Source of the DNA: Tritrichomonas musculus
Lineage: Eukaryota > Parabasalia > Tritrichomonadida > Tritrichomonadidae
Reading direction: 5' to 3'
NCBI GenBank assembly: GCA_039105265.1
Contig: JAPFFF010000005.1
Location: 124,001 to 188,000 of the forward strand
Length of the DNA: 64,000 bases
Shown here: piece by piece, positions 29,813 to 40,319 of the stretch
Layout: each line of letters opens with the position of its first letter
How positions within the stretch are numbered: position 1 is the stretch's first letter
Notes under the pieces: model-generated
Database searches by the model: none
Seen by the model: the letters and a program-made list of their open reading frames with translations, nothing else
Told to the model about the DNA's origin: nothing
Translations under genes and position numbers: made by a program

Positions 29813-30406
29813 AACTGGAAGTCAAAAGTCGGACGGTGAATTGAATAAATTTGAATATAAAATTTTAAAAATAAAGAAAAAACTCAAAAAATTTAATTCA
29901 AAATTCACACTTTTACATTGAAAAATCGTCCGATTTTTGATCTGCTTCAAAAAGTGAAAAAATTAAAATATTTTTATTCAAAAAGTTAACAATTGTAAAT
30001 CTTCGAAAAATAAAAAAACTATTTTTTTTCTCAGATAAGCTTCATGATTTCTAATACAAACTGCAGTTCTTTGGTCGAAAAGTCATTACATCCTTTCCTA
30101 TTTGTTTCTTATCTGGTTGACCAAATTAAATAATATCTTCTTCTATAATAATACGTCATTTTGCATAAAACTCGACTGGGCAATCTTTTGTGTTGGCTTG
30201 TAGAACTTAGATTAATTGAACATGGCTAAAAAGTGTAATGCCTGGTTGATGATCATGTTTTTCTATAAAGTTTTTAATCATTCAAATTATATATAGATGA
30301 ATAAATTTTTGTGTGAAAATTTAAAATCAAATATAAATTGAAACATATTTTTTTTGTCAATTAAAATTGAGAGAAAAAACTACCGTCTGCCATTTGATTT
30401 TAAGTT
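29813..30406. mobile_element. Short TA-flanked transposon, mariner-like, 594 bp
   Basis: Imperfect inverted ends AACTGGAAGTCAAAAGTCGG and, from the right, AACTTAAAATCAAATGGCAG, both leading into GACGGT, with TA on each side. Keeping one TA restores the flanking Sel1 frame, which fixes the borders. It has no transposase frame and may be a MITE or deletion derivative. It differs in its ends from the element at 17353, so it is another family. Confidence 0.8.
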
Positions 30407-31413
30407 TAGATCTAATATGTTTCTTGGAAAAATTTATTATTATGGAGATAATGTTCAACAAGATATTGATAAAGCAATTCATTATTTAACAATTTCGACA
30501 AAATTGGGACATTCAGAAGCTCAAACAATTCTTGGTGAAATTTATTTTTCAAATCAATTTGTTCCTCGAGATATAAAGAAAGCAATTTATTATTTCAAAG
30601 AATCATCAAACATCAATGATTCAATTGCAAAGAATTATTTAGGCATAATTTATAAAAATGGTTTTGGTGTTAGTAAAAATATTTTACAAGCAATTGAATA
30701 CTTAGATGAAGCAATTCGTCAAAAAAATGAAAATTTTGCTTTTTATAATTTAGCTCGAATTTATTATTTCGGAATTGATGTTGATAAAAAAATTGTAAAA
30801 GCTATTGAATTATTAGAGATATCTTCAAATTCAAAGTTCTTGCCTGCAACTATTTTTTTATTTTTTATTTATAAATTCGGTGATGAAAAAATTAAAAATT
30901 TTGAAAAAGAAAAAGATTATAAATTACGACTTTATAATTGTGATTTAAATGAAAAGGATAAAAACAAATTATTTTTACTTTCTTTTAATGAAAGAATATT
31001 CGAGTTTTTTAAAAAATTTGATCTTGCTCCATACAATGAAAAATTTTATATCAATCATTTTTTTCATTTTATTCAAAATGGTAAATTTTGTAAACAATCT
31101 CAAAATATTCAATCTAAAAACAAATCGCAAAAAGATATAAATAATTATTTTTATGAAGGATTTGGCAGAAATTTTTAAAACGAATACCAAATGAATAAAA
31201 GAATGTGATTAGTTTAACAATTTATTTCAGTATTTACTCATATGATGATGTTTCTTTCTAATAGAATTAAAATATATCTCTTTCTTAACTCTAGAGTTCT
31301 ATTAAATTATTGTGATCCTCTGAAATCTAAAATTTTTAAACTTTTTGAAAAATCAAATTAATAAAAAGTAGCTATCGTACTCCCGACTTTTTATTTCGAG
31401 TTTATATAATTAA

Positions 31414-31566
31414 ATGCAATTACAAGGCCAACACTGCCATATATGTAAAGAAAAATGCAATCAAACACTTTGTAAAAAATGTTATGTTCCATTATTTACG
31501 CCAATTGAGAATCGTTTTAGTTTTGCATTTCTAAAAGATATTAAGAAATTGACAATGTACAATTAA
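31414..31566 (+). CDS. Tiny Cys-rich protein, possible zinc-binding fragment
   Basis: 50 residues from ATG to TAA. The first half has CHICKEKCNQTLCKKC, a spacing able to bind one zinc ion. It could be a free small protein or the N-terminal stub of a decayed gene. The kinase fragment on the opposite strand ends 20 bases further on. No family assigned. Confidence 0.35.
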   Translation: MQLQGQHCHICKEKCNQTLCKKCYVPLFTPIENRFSFAFLKDIKKLTMYN

Positions 31567-31585
31567 TAAACAGTCAAGTTTTTGA

Positions 31586-31858
31586 TTATTTCAAATGCGG
31601 CTTAATTAAAGCAGAATTAACAAATTTTTTTACAACTTTGTATTTAAAAGTATTCCCGAATAAGTGCATATGAATTGATTTTCTGATTCTGGGAAAAGCT
31701 TTTATCGCGTAATCTTTGTTAGTTTTTTGATCTGTAACTCGAAATACGATGCCAAATGTTCCACGTCCGAGTACCTCATGTCTTACAAATGCGTCTTTTG
31801 TTCCATCATCATGTGCAAAAATTATTGTATTAGCAACGTGAATTTGTTTTGTAGACAT
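31586..31858 (-). pseudogene. N-terminal fragment of a Ser/Thr kinase
   Basis: 90 residues from an ATG. The glycine loop GRGTFGIVF (about residues 31-39) and the ATP lysine in DYAIKAF (about 48-54) are clear. The sequence then loses kinase character at about residue 65 and stops; the catalytic loop and C-lobe are absent. The N-terminus (MSTKQIHVANTIIFAHDDG) suggests a polo- or NEK-like cytosolic kinase, but the fragment is too short to place. Confidence 0.7.
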
Positions 31859-32570
31859 AAATAAAAACTATAAGTAAGTACATTTAGATAATTTAAAACC
31901 ATCTGAATTATTGTGAAGGTGATAAAAATAATCATTCAAAAATTGTTAATCTTCACGATATTAACTTTTTCAGAGAATAAAATTGTGTAACTTCATACAA
32001 AAGTTTTAATTAATTATTTTAAAGTAATCAATCATTTATTATATATTTAATGTTATATTAACCATGTCGATGTTTGACAATTTAGCATCGGGCAGCCCAG
32101 CCCAATTGTAATTTCTTGATTGGATAGATAGGAAAATTCAAAAAAAAAATTGAAAGAACTCTCACGAAATATTTCCATTGATCGTAAATCAGAATACTAG
32201 TCAAAAAAGTAGTGGTTACTTGATGTTAGATTTTCTTGAATAATAGCTGTTTTCATATTGATGCATTCAATAAATGATCTTCTTCTTATCATTGTGGGTT
32301 TTTCTGGAATGTATATTAGTAAACTATTTTTAACAAATCTTTTTTCTGTATTTATTAATATAATTTGTATAATAAATAATTAAAAAATATTTAATCGAAA
32401 GAATATTGAAATAAGCATGTTTAATTCAGAATTTTCAACGTGAACTGTGATAATTTATTGATTTTCAATGCAAAATATGAGTAAAGCATTGTAAATTTTT
32501 TCAAAGTTTATTATGACATTTTCAATTGTCTAAAATTTTGGACAAAATCATTTTATTTTTATTCATAATA
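31859..32570. other. AT-rich spacer
   Basis: About 700 bases upstream of the ankyrin gene without a supported gene. A slightly GC-richer patch (GCATCGGGCAGCCCAGCCCA, about 32085) is unexplained. TTCATAATA, an initiator-like sequence, lies directly before the ATG at 32571. Confidence 0.5.
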
Positions 32571-35493
32571 ATGTTTGTATTTGCATTTAACAAACTTCCA
32601 AAAGCTCCATCAAATTGGAAAATAATCATAAATGACCATGAAATCCCATGCTCCAGATCAAATGCAGAAATAATTAGTAAAAAGATATTAGATTTCATTT
32701 CATCCCAAAAAATGAATTATGAAGAAAAAAAATCAGACATATTTTTTAAAACAACAATTCCACAATTTGATGATTCATTATTTTGTTCAGAATCAGAATA
32801 TCAAATCTTTAATGATATTTTCAACTTAGTCCCAATTCGAATTACTGTTGTAAACAAAGAAGTATTAAAAGTACTAGCCAAAGAACTTGAAATTGAAGAA
32901 CTCTCGAAAATAATCAAAATGTTTGAGGAAGCATATGAATTAATCACCAATGATGATATCATCAGATTGGAAAAAGAGATTTGCAATGAATTAATTTCTC
33001 TAACAAATGATAATTTTTATCAAGTACTTAATTATATACAAAATATTTGTAATAATGATGATTCAATAATTGACAACGAGCTCCTCTCAAGCATCATATT
33101 AACAGTATGTTTAGTTAAAGCTGAAAAAATTGAGCTTTTAATGGAATTTTTAATTAAATTTGATGAGAAAACGAATAATAAACTCCTGACATATTTCAAA
33201 TGTTTACTAATGGACGAACTTAAAGACAACTTGTATAGCAATGAGATTCATTTCATCATTCGTCATTTGTACAACATCAATATAATTGATAAAAACGATT
33301 TTTGTGATTTGTTTTCCAAAAAAATCACACCAAATAGTATTGACCTTTCATCTCTGTTTCAAATTATTTTCACAAATGAAATCCCTCCAGTAAATCTGTG
33401 CAATATTCGCTGGATTGACCTTTCTTTTTCAGTTTCTGTGAGTCGTATCGAAAAAGAGAATATTTATAATATATTATTTCCAAAAGAAAAGTTAAGTGAG
33501 TATTCAAAAACTGGCTCAAGTCCTGAAAATATTTATCAAGCAATCAAAAATGATGACATTGATTCATTTACACAAATTTTGAGTCAGAATTCAGCCAAAA
33601 TGATCTTTAATGATACAATAAAAACATTAGTATATGAAAGACATTCAGAATTAGTCAAATATAATTTGGATTATCTTACTTTGAGTGCCTTTTATGGTTC
33701 TGAAAAAATTTTCAAATACATTTTAATGAATTCTGGCCCAGAAGTCTTGAATGTAACAGTGACGAAATATGCATTTGTTGGAGGAAATGTAGAAATCATT
33801 CACAAATGTATTGAAAACATTCAAATGAATTTAGGGCTGGTTTTTGATTGCCTTTTATTAACAATTAAACATCATCATTATGAACTTTTTGAATGGCTAA
33901 TTGAAACTTATGAACCTTTTTCAAAGAACTCTCAAAAAAATTTGCCAGGTCACTTCACTATGAAAAGTTTTGATGAAACCTCATTTCTTGAATATTCACT
34001 TAGATATTATAATTATAATGCACTTTTTTATTTGATTTCAATCGGAATCGATTGTGTTCCTTTATTTTCATTATCAATGTTATTTAATAATTATTATTTG
34101 GCTAATTTGTCAATTAAACTTCAGTATAATTGTAACACTTCTTGTAAATACATGAAATTGAAAAATAACTCTCCATTTCTCTACAAATACAACGAAATTA
34201 AACTTTTTTTTTTTAACTTGAACTTCCAATTTTTATTGCCATTTATAAGAATAAGATTGATCTTGTTAAAACTATTATTAATCAGGGAGATTTTAATGTA
34301 AATTGTAAATATGGTGATACAAATCCACTTTATTTTGCCGTTGTTTATGATCGAAAAGAAATTGTTAAATATTTTCTTGAACAAAACATTTTTTCTATCA
34401 ATTCAAAATTTCTTGATTTTTCTATTTTTGAATATGCAATTAAAAATAGAAAATATGAAATTGCAGAGATGTTAATTCAGCAACCATCAATTAAATTGAT
34501 TGGAACATGTTCATATAAATCAATTGAAATGCCTAATTTCACATTTAATACTTATTTGTTTTTATCAGAGAAAGAAGAATCATTCGTGAAATTTGGAATT
34601 AATTTCCTTTCATTCTTGATGATGGATCCAATCAATGAAAAAGAAGCAGATCAAATTAATGAAATTAAAAAGCAAATTGTTATGGAAAATGAAGGTTTGT
34701 TTGGTTGCATGGCAGCAAATTATTTAGATGAAAATGAGTTTGTTATATTTTTTGATAAATATGAAATTGATATAAATTCAATTGAACCGAAAACAATTTT
34801 TTTTTATTAATTTATAAGATAACACCAATCTTTTCCTGCATCTTTAATGAAAAGCATGACATTATGAAAGTTATACTCACTAAATATAAAGATAAAGTTG
34901 ATATTAATCATTGTGCTAAGAAAAAAATGACACCACTTCATTATCTTGCAAGCATTGAACATAAACTAAAAGATGGTGAAAGAATGTTTTTATCTTCTGA
35001 GGAAATAAAGGTTAATGAAAGAGAGACTAATTATTTGTTAGCTCCATTACACATTGCTGTATTGCGTAAGAATATAGAAATAGTTAAAATATTACTTGAT
35101 AATCCTCAAATTGATTGTAATATTCAAAACAAGGGAAAAAATACTCCCCTTCATTTCGCATCTCTTATTAGTTCTTCAAATATGGGAAGTGATATATTCT
35201 TGGCACAAATTGAGGTGTTGAAATTGTTACTCCAATATTCTAAAAAGGAGGTTGATGCAATGGTTAAGAATAAGGATTCACAAATTCCTCTTCAAATCTT
35301 CTTTAGTGAGAATTATAGATTAATACAGAATCCTTCACCAAAAAATCCAAATTACAAAAGGTTTATTTATGTAATTGAATTGTTTGTTCAGAATAAATTA
35401 AATAAAAGTATCAAAGAGCAGCTTAAGCAAATGTTTCCAAAGAAAATAATCGATGATAGCGATATCTTGAGAGAGAAATTATTAAAGAAATAA
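32571..35493 (+). pseudogene. Ankyrin-repeat protein of the DUF3447 type, in three frames
   Basis: Starts at ATG 32571. The N-terminal 350 residues are the BTB-like and helical region typical of trichomonad ankyrin proteins (IIINDHEIPCSRSNAEIISK, FNDIFNLVPI). Ankyrin repeats follow: FDCLLLTIKHHHYELFEWLI, later GDTNPLYFAVVYDRKEIVKY, and the clear C-terminal repeats APLHIAVLRKNIEIVKILL and NTPLHFASLI. The frame changes twice, at a T11 run (34204-34214) and a T9 run (34797-34805), each time continuing correctly in another frame. So it is either a recent pseudogene or carries homopolymer sequencing errors. Ankyrin proteins of this family are thought to be protein-binding; partners are unknown. 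Confidence 0.8.
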
Positions 35494-35639
35494 AAGCTTA
35501 TATTATTACTATTCCATTTATAATTTTTTTTTTTATTTTTATCAACTCTTTCTCATTAAGATGTCAGAAAATTCAACAGAACTCAAAACAAAGTAATTGC
35601 AATTACAATAGCACCTGTTTGCATCATTCACATGAAGGA

Positions 35640-35990
35640 GGCTGATGATGCAGTCAAATTTGGTTGCTGTGCTGGCAAGTGATTTCTTTTTCGATGCTTT
35701 GAATAGAAAAACTTTTTTGCATAGCGGCTTTCTAGCATCGAGTCTTCCTCGCCTAAAATATTAATTAGAATGAATATTGGAATCACTTTTTGAGGCAGGC
35801 GAGATGAGGGCCGCCGCCAAATTTCGCTGTCGAGAACTGAGATGACAAATTTTTCAATGAATTTCAAAGCAGATTCTTCACCAGCAAGAGGGAACAAAAC
35901 GTATTTGTAAAGGCTCTAGTACGCAGAATCTGATCGTTGCAGTTCATTCAAAAAGTTCAAAGGCTGATTTTCATCACGAAGGTTGAGATC
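35640..35990 (-). pseudogene. Remnant of an unknown protein gene
   Basis: Minus-strand, GC-richer patch reading as protein: DLNLRDENQPLNFLNELQRS, a stop, then YKYVLFPLAGEESALKFIEK, VISVLDSEIW and IPIFILINILGEEDSM. No ATG fits the start. It looks like the tail of a once longer gene. Family not recognised. Confidence 0.4.
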
Positions 35991-36548
35991 GCTGCGACTC
36001 AGAATCTTCTCAATCGAGAAGATTCAATTTCTTCTTCGAAATATTCACAATAGAAATTTTTGGTTTGTTTCGTGAAATTTAATTAAAATCAATGATATTA
36101 TTAGTTGTGACTTTTGAATTGCGGGGAGGCAAATTTAATGTGAAATGCTTGCATTGAAGATCATCAAGAATTTCGGGGATAAATGGGAGTTCCTCATTTT
36201 GAATTATTAAAAAAAAAAAAATTGATTGGAGCAATTCTGATAAAAAACAATAAGCTTTAACATTTCATGCTTGCTTACTCTTAATATTCTTAAGAATTAA
36301 GATATAATAAAGAATGTTCATTATATCAATAGGCACAAGTTGAAAAAAAAGACTGATAAACCAGTTTTATTTTGAAATATTATTAGGTATCAAAAAATCG
36401 CCCTTTGAAGAAGGTGCTTTAACAATAAGATATTTATATTCTTTTTATTCCAAAATTTGAATATCCAATTCGTTATTTATTGTTATCAATTTTTTCTTTG
36501 AGTTTATATAAAAAGTTTGATTATTTATAATGAGTCAAACATCAAATA
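35991..36548. other. Spacer with a perfect hairpin
   Basis: GAATCTTCTC and GAGAAGATTC, separated by four bases (36002-36025), form a 10 bp stem. The rest is AT-rich without genes. A ten-codon upstream ORF (ATG at about 36530, MSQTSNNVFL then stop) overlaps the start of the next gene in another frame. Confidence 0.5.
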
Positions 36549-38900
36549 ATGTTTTCCTTTAAAGAATTTGTTAAAGCTAAAAATAAATTGCACAATGATG
36601 TTTTCAATGTTTCTCCATTTTTGCAAGAATCATTCAAAAAATCTAATTTTTATTTAATTGATCAAGAACATACTGATTTAATAGAAATTGAAATCAATTT
36701 TAAAGAGATATTGTTAGAAAATGATTTGATTCCTTTGGTTTTCTTTTATTTCATTGAAAGTCCTGAAGATGTAATTACATATTTTGCTCTCTATTCAAAT
36801 GGAATTGGAATTATATATGATTTAATTCTTGGATTCGACATTCTAGCTGATATTTTTTCGAGGTTCTTTCAAAATTTCGTTCTTTTCCCAAATAAAAAGA
36901 AAGATCAAATAAATCTCTCATATTTCTTAGATTTATCAAATAATTATTTCTTGAATGATCCTTTAATCACAAATGTATATCAAAATGATTCTTTAGACAA
37001 ATTACTTATACACGAAAAAGATTTGATCACAAGGATCATGCTCAAACTCATTGCTTATTATTCACCATTGGTAGGAATTGTTACAGGTGATTTTCAATTA
37101 AGTCCAATGAATTTGAATTCTCAACAAAATAATCAAGAAATGAAACTTCCTGAGTTTGACATCAACGATTTCATCATTATTTCTAATCGTCATGAAATTA
37201 TGCTTTATAAAAAAGCATTTGAATTTTATTCATTTAAAGAGAGTAATCAATACATTGATCCGCTTCCAAAATTATATGAAAAATTGTATTCCAAAGATGA
37301 CAATCAATTCATTGTTCCATGTTTTGGAATAATTCCAAAATCAAGAACTTGTTTGTTCCTTTTAAAATATGTGAGTGGAAGAAAACTTAGCTTTAATGAA
37401 ATAGAAGATAAAGTTATAAATGATTCAAGAGACGTATCAATATCTTGCATCTTTTATAGCATGTTGGCTTGTATTACAATAATTCATGAGAATGGCTTCT
37501 ATAGTCCTTCAATGAAAGATGACAGTTTCATTATTTCATATGAATCTGGATTTATTAAATGTTTTTATAGAGACTTTCATGCTTTATTTGAATCTACAAA
37601 TACATATGTTGAGGAATTGGGTGTTCCAAAATATATGGCTTATAAAACATTTACAACAGGATTGTGTTTTCCATCATTTCAAGTTTATTCATTTGCTAAA
37701 ATTTTGAATCATTTTGTAACGCAAAAAGTTGAAAATTTTAAATATTTCGTTTCTAAATATGATAAAATGAATATAATTTTTGATGAATGCCTTAAAAAAG
37801 TTCCTGAAGATGATGAGATATATGAAGATGAAAATAAAATTCTAGAAGATGAAAATAAAATTCCAGATTCATTATTATTGTTCATTCAAATGTATGAAGA
37901 AAATCTTTTTTTGCCAAAAGCAAAACGATTATTCACAGACAAAATATTTCATGATTTTTTCAAGTTCATTTTAAGAAGTGGCGCAACAGGAGGGAAATAT
38001 ATTTCTTCATGGTCACAAGTGCTCAAAAATAATCCATTTAAAAACTTGATTTTGAAATATGATTCACTAACATTTAAAATTTTTTACAGTTTCACTGAAT
38101 TGGAATTCAACCTGAAAAAGATGTTAAAAAGAGATCCGTTTCAATTGAATTATGAATCATCTGAACTTTTTAAGATCAATTTTTTCGCAGATAAATTAGA
38201 TAAGCAATTTATTAAAAACGAAACAGATGAACTAATCAATCAATTTCCAAAATCATATCAAACAACGATGAGATTGATTCTTTATTCAGAACTATTAGAA
38301 TCAGCAGATGACATAGAATCGCATTTATTGAATGAATTATTTGTGCAAGAAAAAAATGATTTTGCTAAATACTTTGAAGAGTGCATCTGCATTGCTAATT
38401 CTTTATCTCTTTCTCCTTCTTTCATTTTAACGATTCTCAATGAAAACGATTTGCATTTCAGGAATTCACATGACGTAATTCGTTACTTATTGAATACTGG
38501 AGCGTCCAATTGTGATATTGAAGAGTGCATGGCAATTTTATCGCATTTTGATGATTTTTTATATCAAGATGTCAATGAATTGAACAAAATTTTTGAAACA
38601 AATATTTTTTACGACAAATTAAACGCAAAAATTGCAAACAAACCTCTCAAATTGATTTTTGATGAGATTGGAGTGCAGGGAGGAATTATTCCTCTAGATG
38701 CAATGGCATTGTTAAGCAATTCACTGAAAGAGATTGATGAAATTAAAAAAGAAATGAATCAAATGTCAAATGTTTTAAATAAAAATTCGGAAAATATAGA
38801 AAAACAAAAAGAGTTGACTGAAATGTTAAATAGAGCTGAACAAGAGCAAGACGAAATTGATTTGTTAAAAAGTTTTTTTGAAATAAAACGAGTTGCCTGA
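36549..38900 (+). CDS. Kinase-like protein with degenerate catalytic motifs
   Basis: 783 residues. The first 200 are helical and unknown. Residues about 205-390 read as a protein kinase fold that has lost its key residues: FIIISNRHEIMLYKKAF in the ATP-lysine region, FLLKYVSGRKLS at the hinge, IHENGFYSPSMKDDSFII where HRDLKPEN is expected, FYRDF for the DFG region, and LGVPKYMAYK in the activation and APE region. It is therefore probably a pseudokinase with a scaffold role (inference). An acidic insert with a repeated YEDENKILEDENKI lies at about 422-437. The C-terminal 50 residues are a coiled coil (EIDEIKKEMNQMSNVLNKNS). The start is ATCAAATAATG, with an initiator-like TCA four bases before the ATG. 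Confidence 0.75.
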   Translation: MFSFKEFVKAKNKLHNDVFNVSPFLQESFKKSNFYLIDQEHTDLIEIEINFKEILLENDLIPLVFFYFIESPEDVITYFALYSNGIGIIYDLILGFDILADIFSRFFQNFVLFPNKKKDQINLSYFLDLSNNYFLNDPLITNVYQNDSLDKLLIHEKDLITRIMLKLIAYYSPLVGIVTGDFQLSPMNLNSQQNNQEMKLPEFDINDFIIISNRHEIMLYKKAFEFYSFKESNQYIDPLPKLYEKLYSKDDNQFIVPCFGIIPKSRTCLFLLKYVSGRKLSFNEIEDKVINDSRDVSISCIFYSMLACITIIHENGFYSPSMKDDSFIISYESGFIKCFYRDFHALFESTNTYVEELGVPKYMAYKTFTTGLCFPSFQVYSFAKILNHFVTQKVENFKYFVSKYDKMNIIFDECLKKVPEDDEIYEDENKILEDENKIPDSLLLFIQMYEENLFLPKAKRLFTDKIFHDFFKFILRSGATGGKYISSWSQVLKNNPFKNLILKYDSLTFKIFYSFTELEFNLKKMLKRDPFQLNYESSELFKINFFADKLDKQFIKNETDELINQFPKSYQTTMRLILYSELLESADDIESHLLNELFVQEKNDFAKYFEECICIANSLSLSPSFILTILNENDLHFRNSHDVIRYLLNTGASNCDIEECMAILSHFDDFLYQDVNELNKIFETNIFYDKLNAKIANKPLKLIFDEIGVQGGIIPLDAMALLSNSLKEIDEIKKEMNQMSNVLNKNSENIEKQKELTEMLNRAEQEQDEIDLLKSFFEIKRVA

Positions 38901-39491
38901 ACTGTCATTTGTCTTTATATAAATGATTTATGTTCTTTTTTTAAGAAAGTGTTGTACATCGAACATAAATGAAAATATTATTTACCAATACGATTATATT
39001 AATGATTGGAATTCATTGGCAACAATTTTATTTTAAATGATAAATAATTAGAATTAGAAATAAAGAAAAAGCATAAATAAAAAGAGTAATTCGGCTGAGA
39101 CTCGTCATAAAAAACCTAAAATAGTATTGAATTCATATGAAATGTAACAATATATTAAAAAAGGTTATTATGCAATATTTGAATCAAGAAAGAAATTCAA
39201 AATAATAGCATGTGGCATGAATACATAATTCAATACTAGTCATATAAAAATGCTTTAATATCATTTAATCAAAATGTTTTTTGGATTTCTAGCTCAATTG
39301 AATCTTTACATATATGAATATATCTCATTATCAAAAAAGAACAAAAATTCCATTATAATTATTATATAGTCTTCACTAGTGTTTCTTTTATTTTTTCTAA
39401 AATTGATCAACTAAATAAACAAGCGAATAAACGTTAATTTCATTTCACCATTTTAAACGGACATAAAATAACAAATTCTAATTCAATACCA
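38901..39491. other. AT-rich spacer
   Basis: 590 bases between two plus-strand genes. No gene or repeat supported. TTCAATACCA, an initiator-like site, ends just before the next ATG. Confidence 0.5.
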
Positions 39492-39998
39492 ATGTTTACG
39501 CCTTCACCCAGATCGCCAAGATCACCAAAGTCACCAGTAAGACCACATGTTCATGGAGAAGATAAGAAGCAAGACGAACTTGATGAGCAAACAGTTCTTG
39601 AAGTTGCTAAAGCAGGAGGTCCAAACTTTATTCAAGCAGAATATTTTAATTTAATTTGTAAAGCAGTCGTTCATGGAGATAACGAAAAATTTAAGCCTAT
39701 TCAGCCTGATACGGAAAAGAATATGCCAGAATCAGACTATTATAGAATTGCTATAAAATTAGTTCTTGCTTATTTACTAAGACATAAGATGACACATACC
39801 GTTTCGTGTATTCGCCACGAGTATGAAAAATGTCCTAGGAATACAGGTTATAATAAGGCTTCAGAAGTTGACGAAAAATTCAGCCAGTTAATAGGTCCAT
39901 TAGGATCAAGAGAATCATCTCGCACACAATCTCGTGTCAGTGAACGTAGTAGTGATTATCAAAATATTAATGTTGTACCTGTAACACCAAAGTTTTAA
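39492..39998 (+). CDS. LisH-domain protein, possibly centrosomal or ciliary
   Basis: 168 residues from an ATG. The N-terminus is a Ser/Pro/Arg repeat (SPRSPRSPKSPVRP) likely to be phosphorylated. A central helical region follows. Residues about 84-112 fit a LisH motif (YYRIAIKLVLAYLLRHKMTH, then TVSCIRHEYE), a dimerisation helix pair found in centrosomal and ciliary proteins such as FOPNL/CEP20 and LIS1. The tail is Ser/Arg-rich. A basal-body role would suit a flagellate (inference). It converges on the next gene. Confidence 0.65.
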   Translation: MFTPSPRSPRSPKSPVRPHVHGEDKKQDELDEQTVLEVAKAGGPNFIQAEYFNLICKAVVHGDNEKFKPIQPDTEKNMPESDYYRIAIKLVLAYLLRHKMTHTVSCIRHEYEKCPRNTGYNKASEVDEKFSQLIGPLGSRESSRTQSRVSERSSDYQNINVVPVTPKF

Positions 39999-40319
39999 AG
40001 CTATTTGGTAATATTATTGTAAAAGAATTAAATAAATAAATAAAAGGATTAGGTATTAATATAATATTTCTATTTTCTTTTGGATTATTAAGAACAAATG
40101 ATCAAGTCTTGTAATATTCAAAAAATAATATGATAAAAATAGACATTTTAATTGTATGACGAGTACTTAAAGTAAAAATGATCACAAGTTATGAATTAAT
40201 AATGGTGATAATATATTTAAATTTCAAAAATTTTAAAGATTAATAAAATCTTATTTTAATAAAATTAGAAAACAACGAAATAGAAAACAAAAATGTTACA
40301 TTATCCAATTTCAAGTTAT
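39999..40319. other. Spacer between convergent genes
   Basis: 321 AT-rich bases holding both 3' ends; nothing else seen. Confidence 0.5.

Larger units (their letters stand above)
25130..31178 (+). pseudogene. Protein kinase with Sel1 repeats, disrupted by two transposons
   Basis: Starts at ATG 25130 (MQSNPYDEHLKSF); an in-frame TGA lies at 25202. The kinase domain (about 25800-26570) has VVLKYK, HRDLKPDN at about 26157, GDFDCSR in place of DFG, and the end CIKLNPNERPKSNDIV in another frame after an A9 or A8 run (26436-26463). From about 26800 come at least 15 Sel1/TPR-like repeats (A.YY.LG.IY..G.....D..KAI.Y). There is a frame change at the T8 run 27201-27208, a hAT insertion at 27802-29196, and a TA-flanked insertion at 29813-30406. 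Both flanking frames are continuous across the transposons. Kinase-Sel1 proteins are a large trichomonad family of unknown targets. Confidence 0.85.

Noticed and set aside
32085-32110. GC-rich patch considered as a possible tRNA or RNA gene
   Set aside because: No cloverleaf, A/B boxes or T-arm motif could be made out.
36002-36025. Perfect hairpin considered as a terminator or small RNA
   Set aside because: No T tract or transcript context; a single 10 bp stem in AT-rich DNA is not enough.
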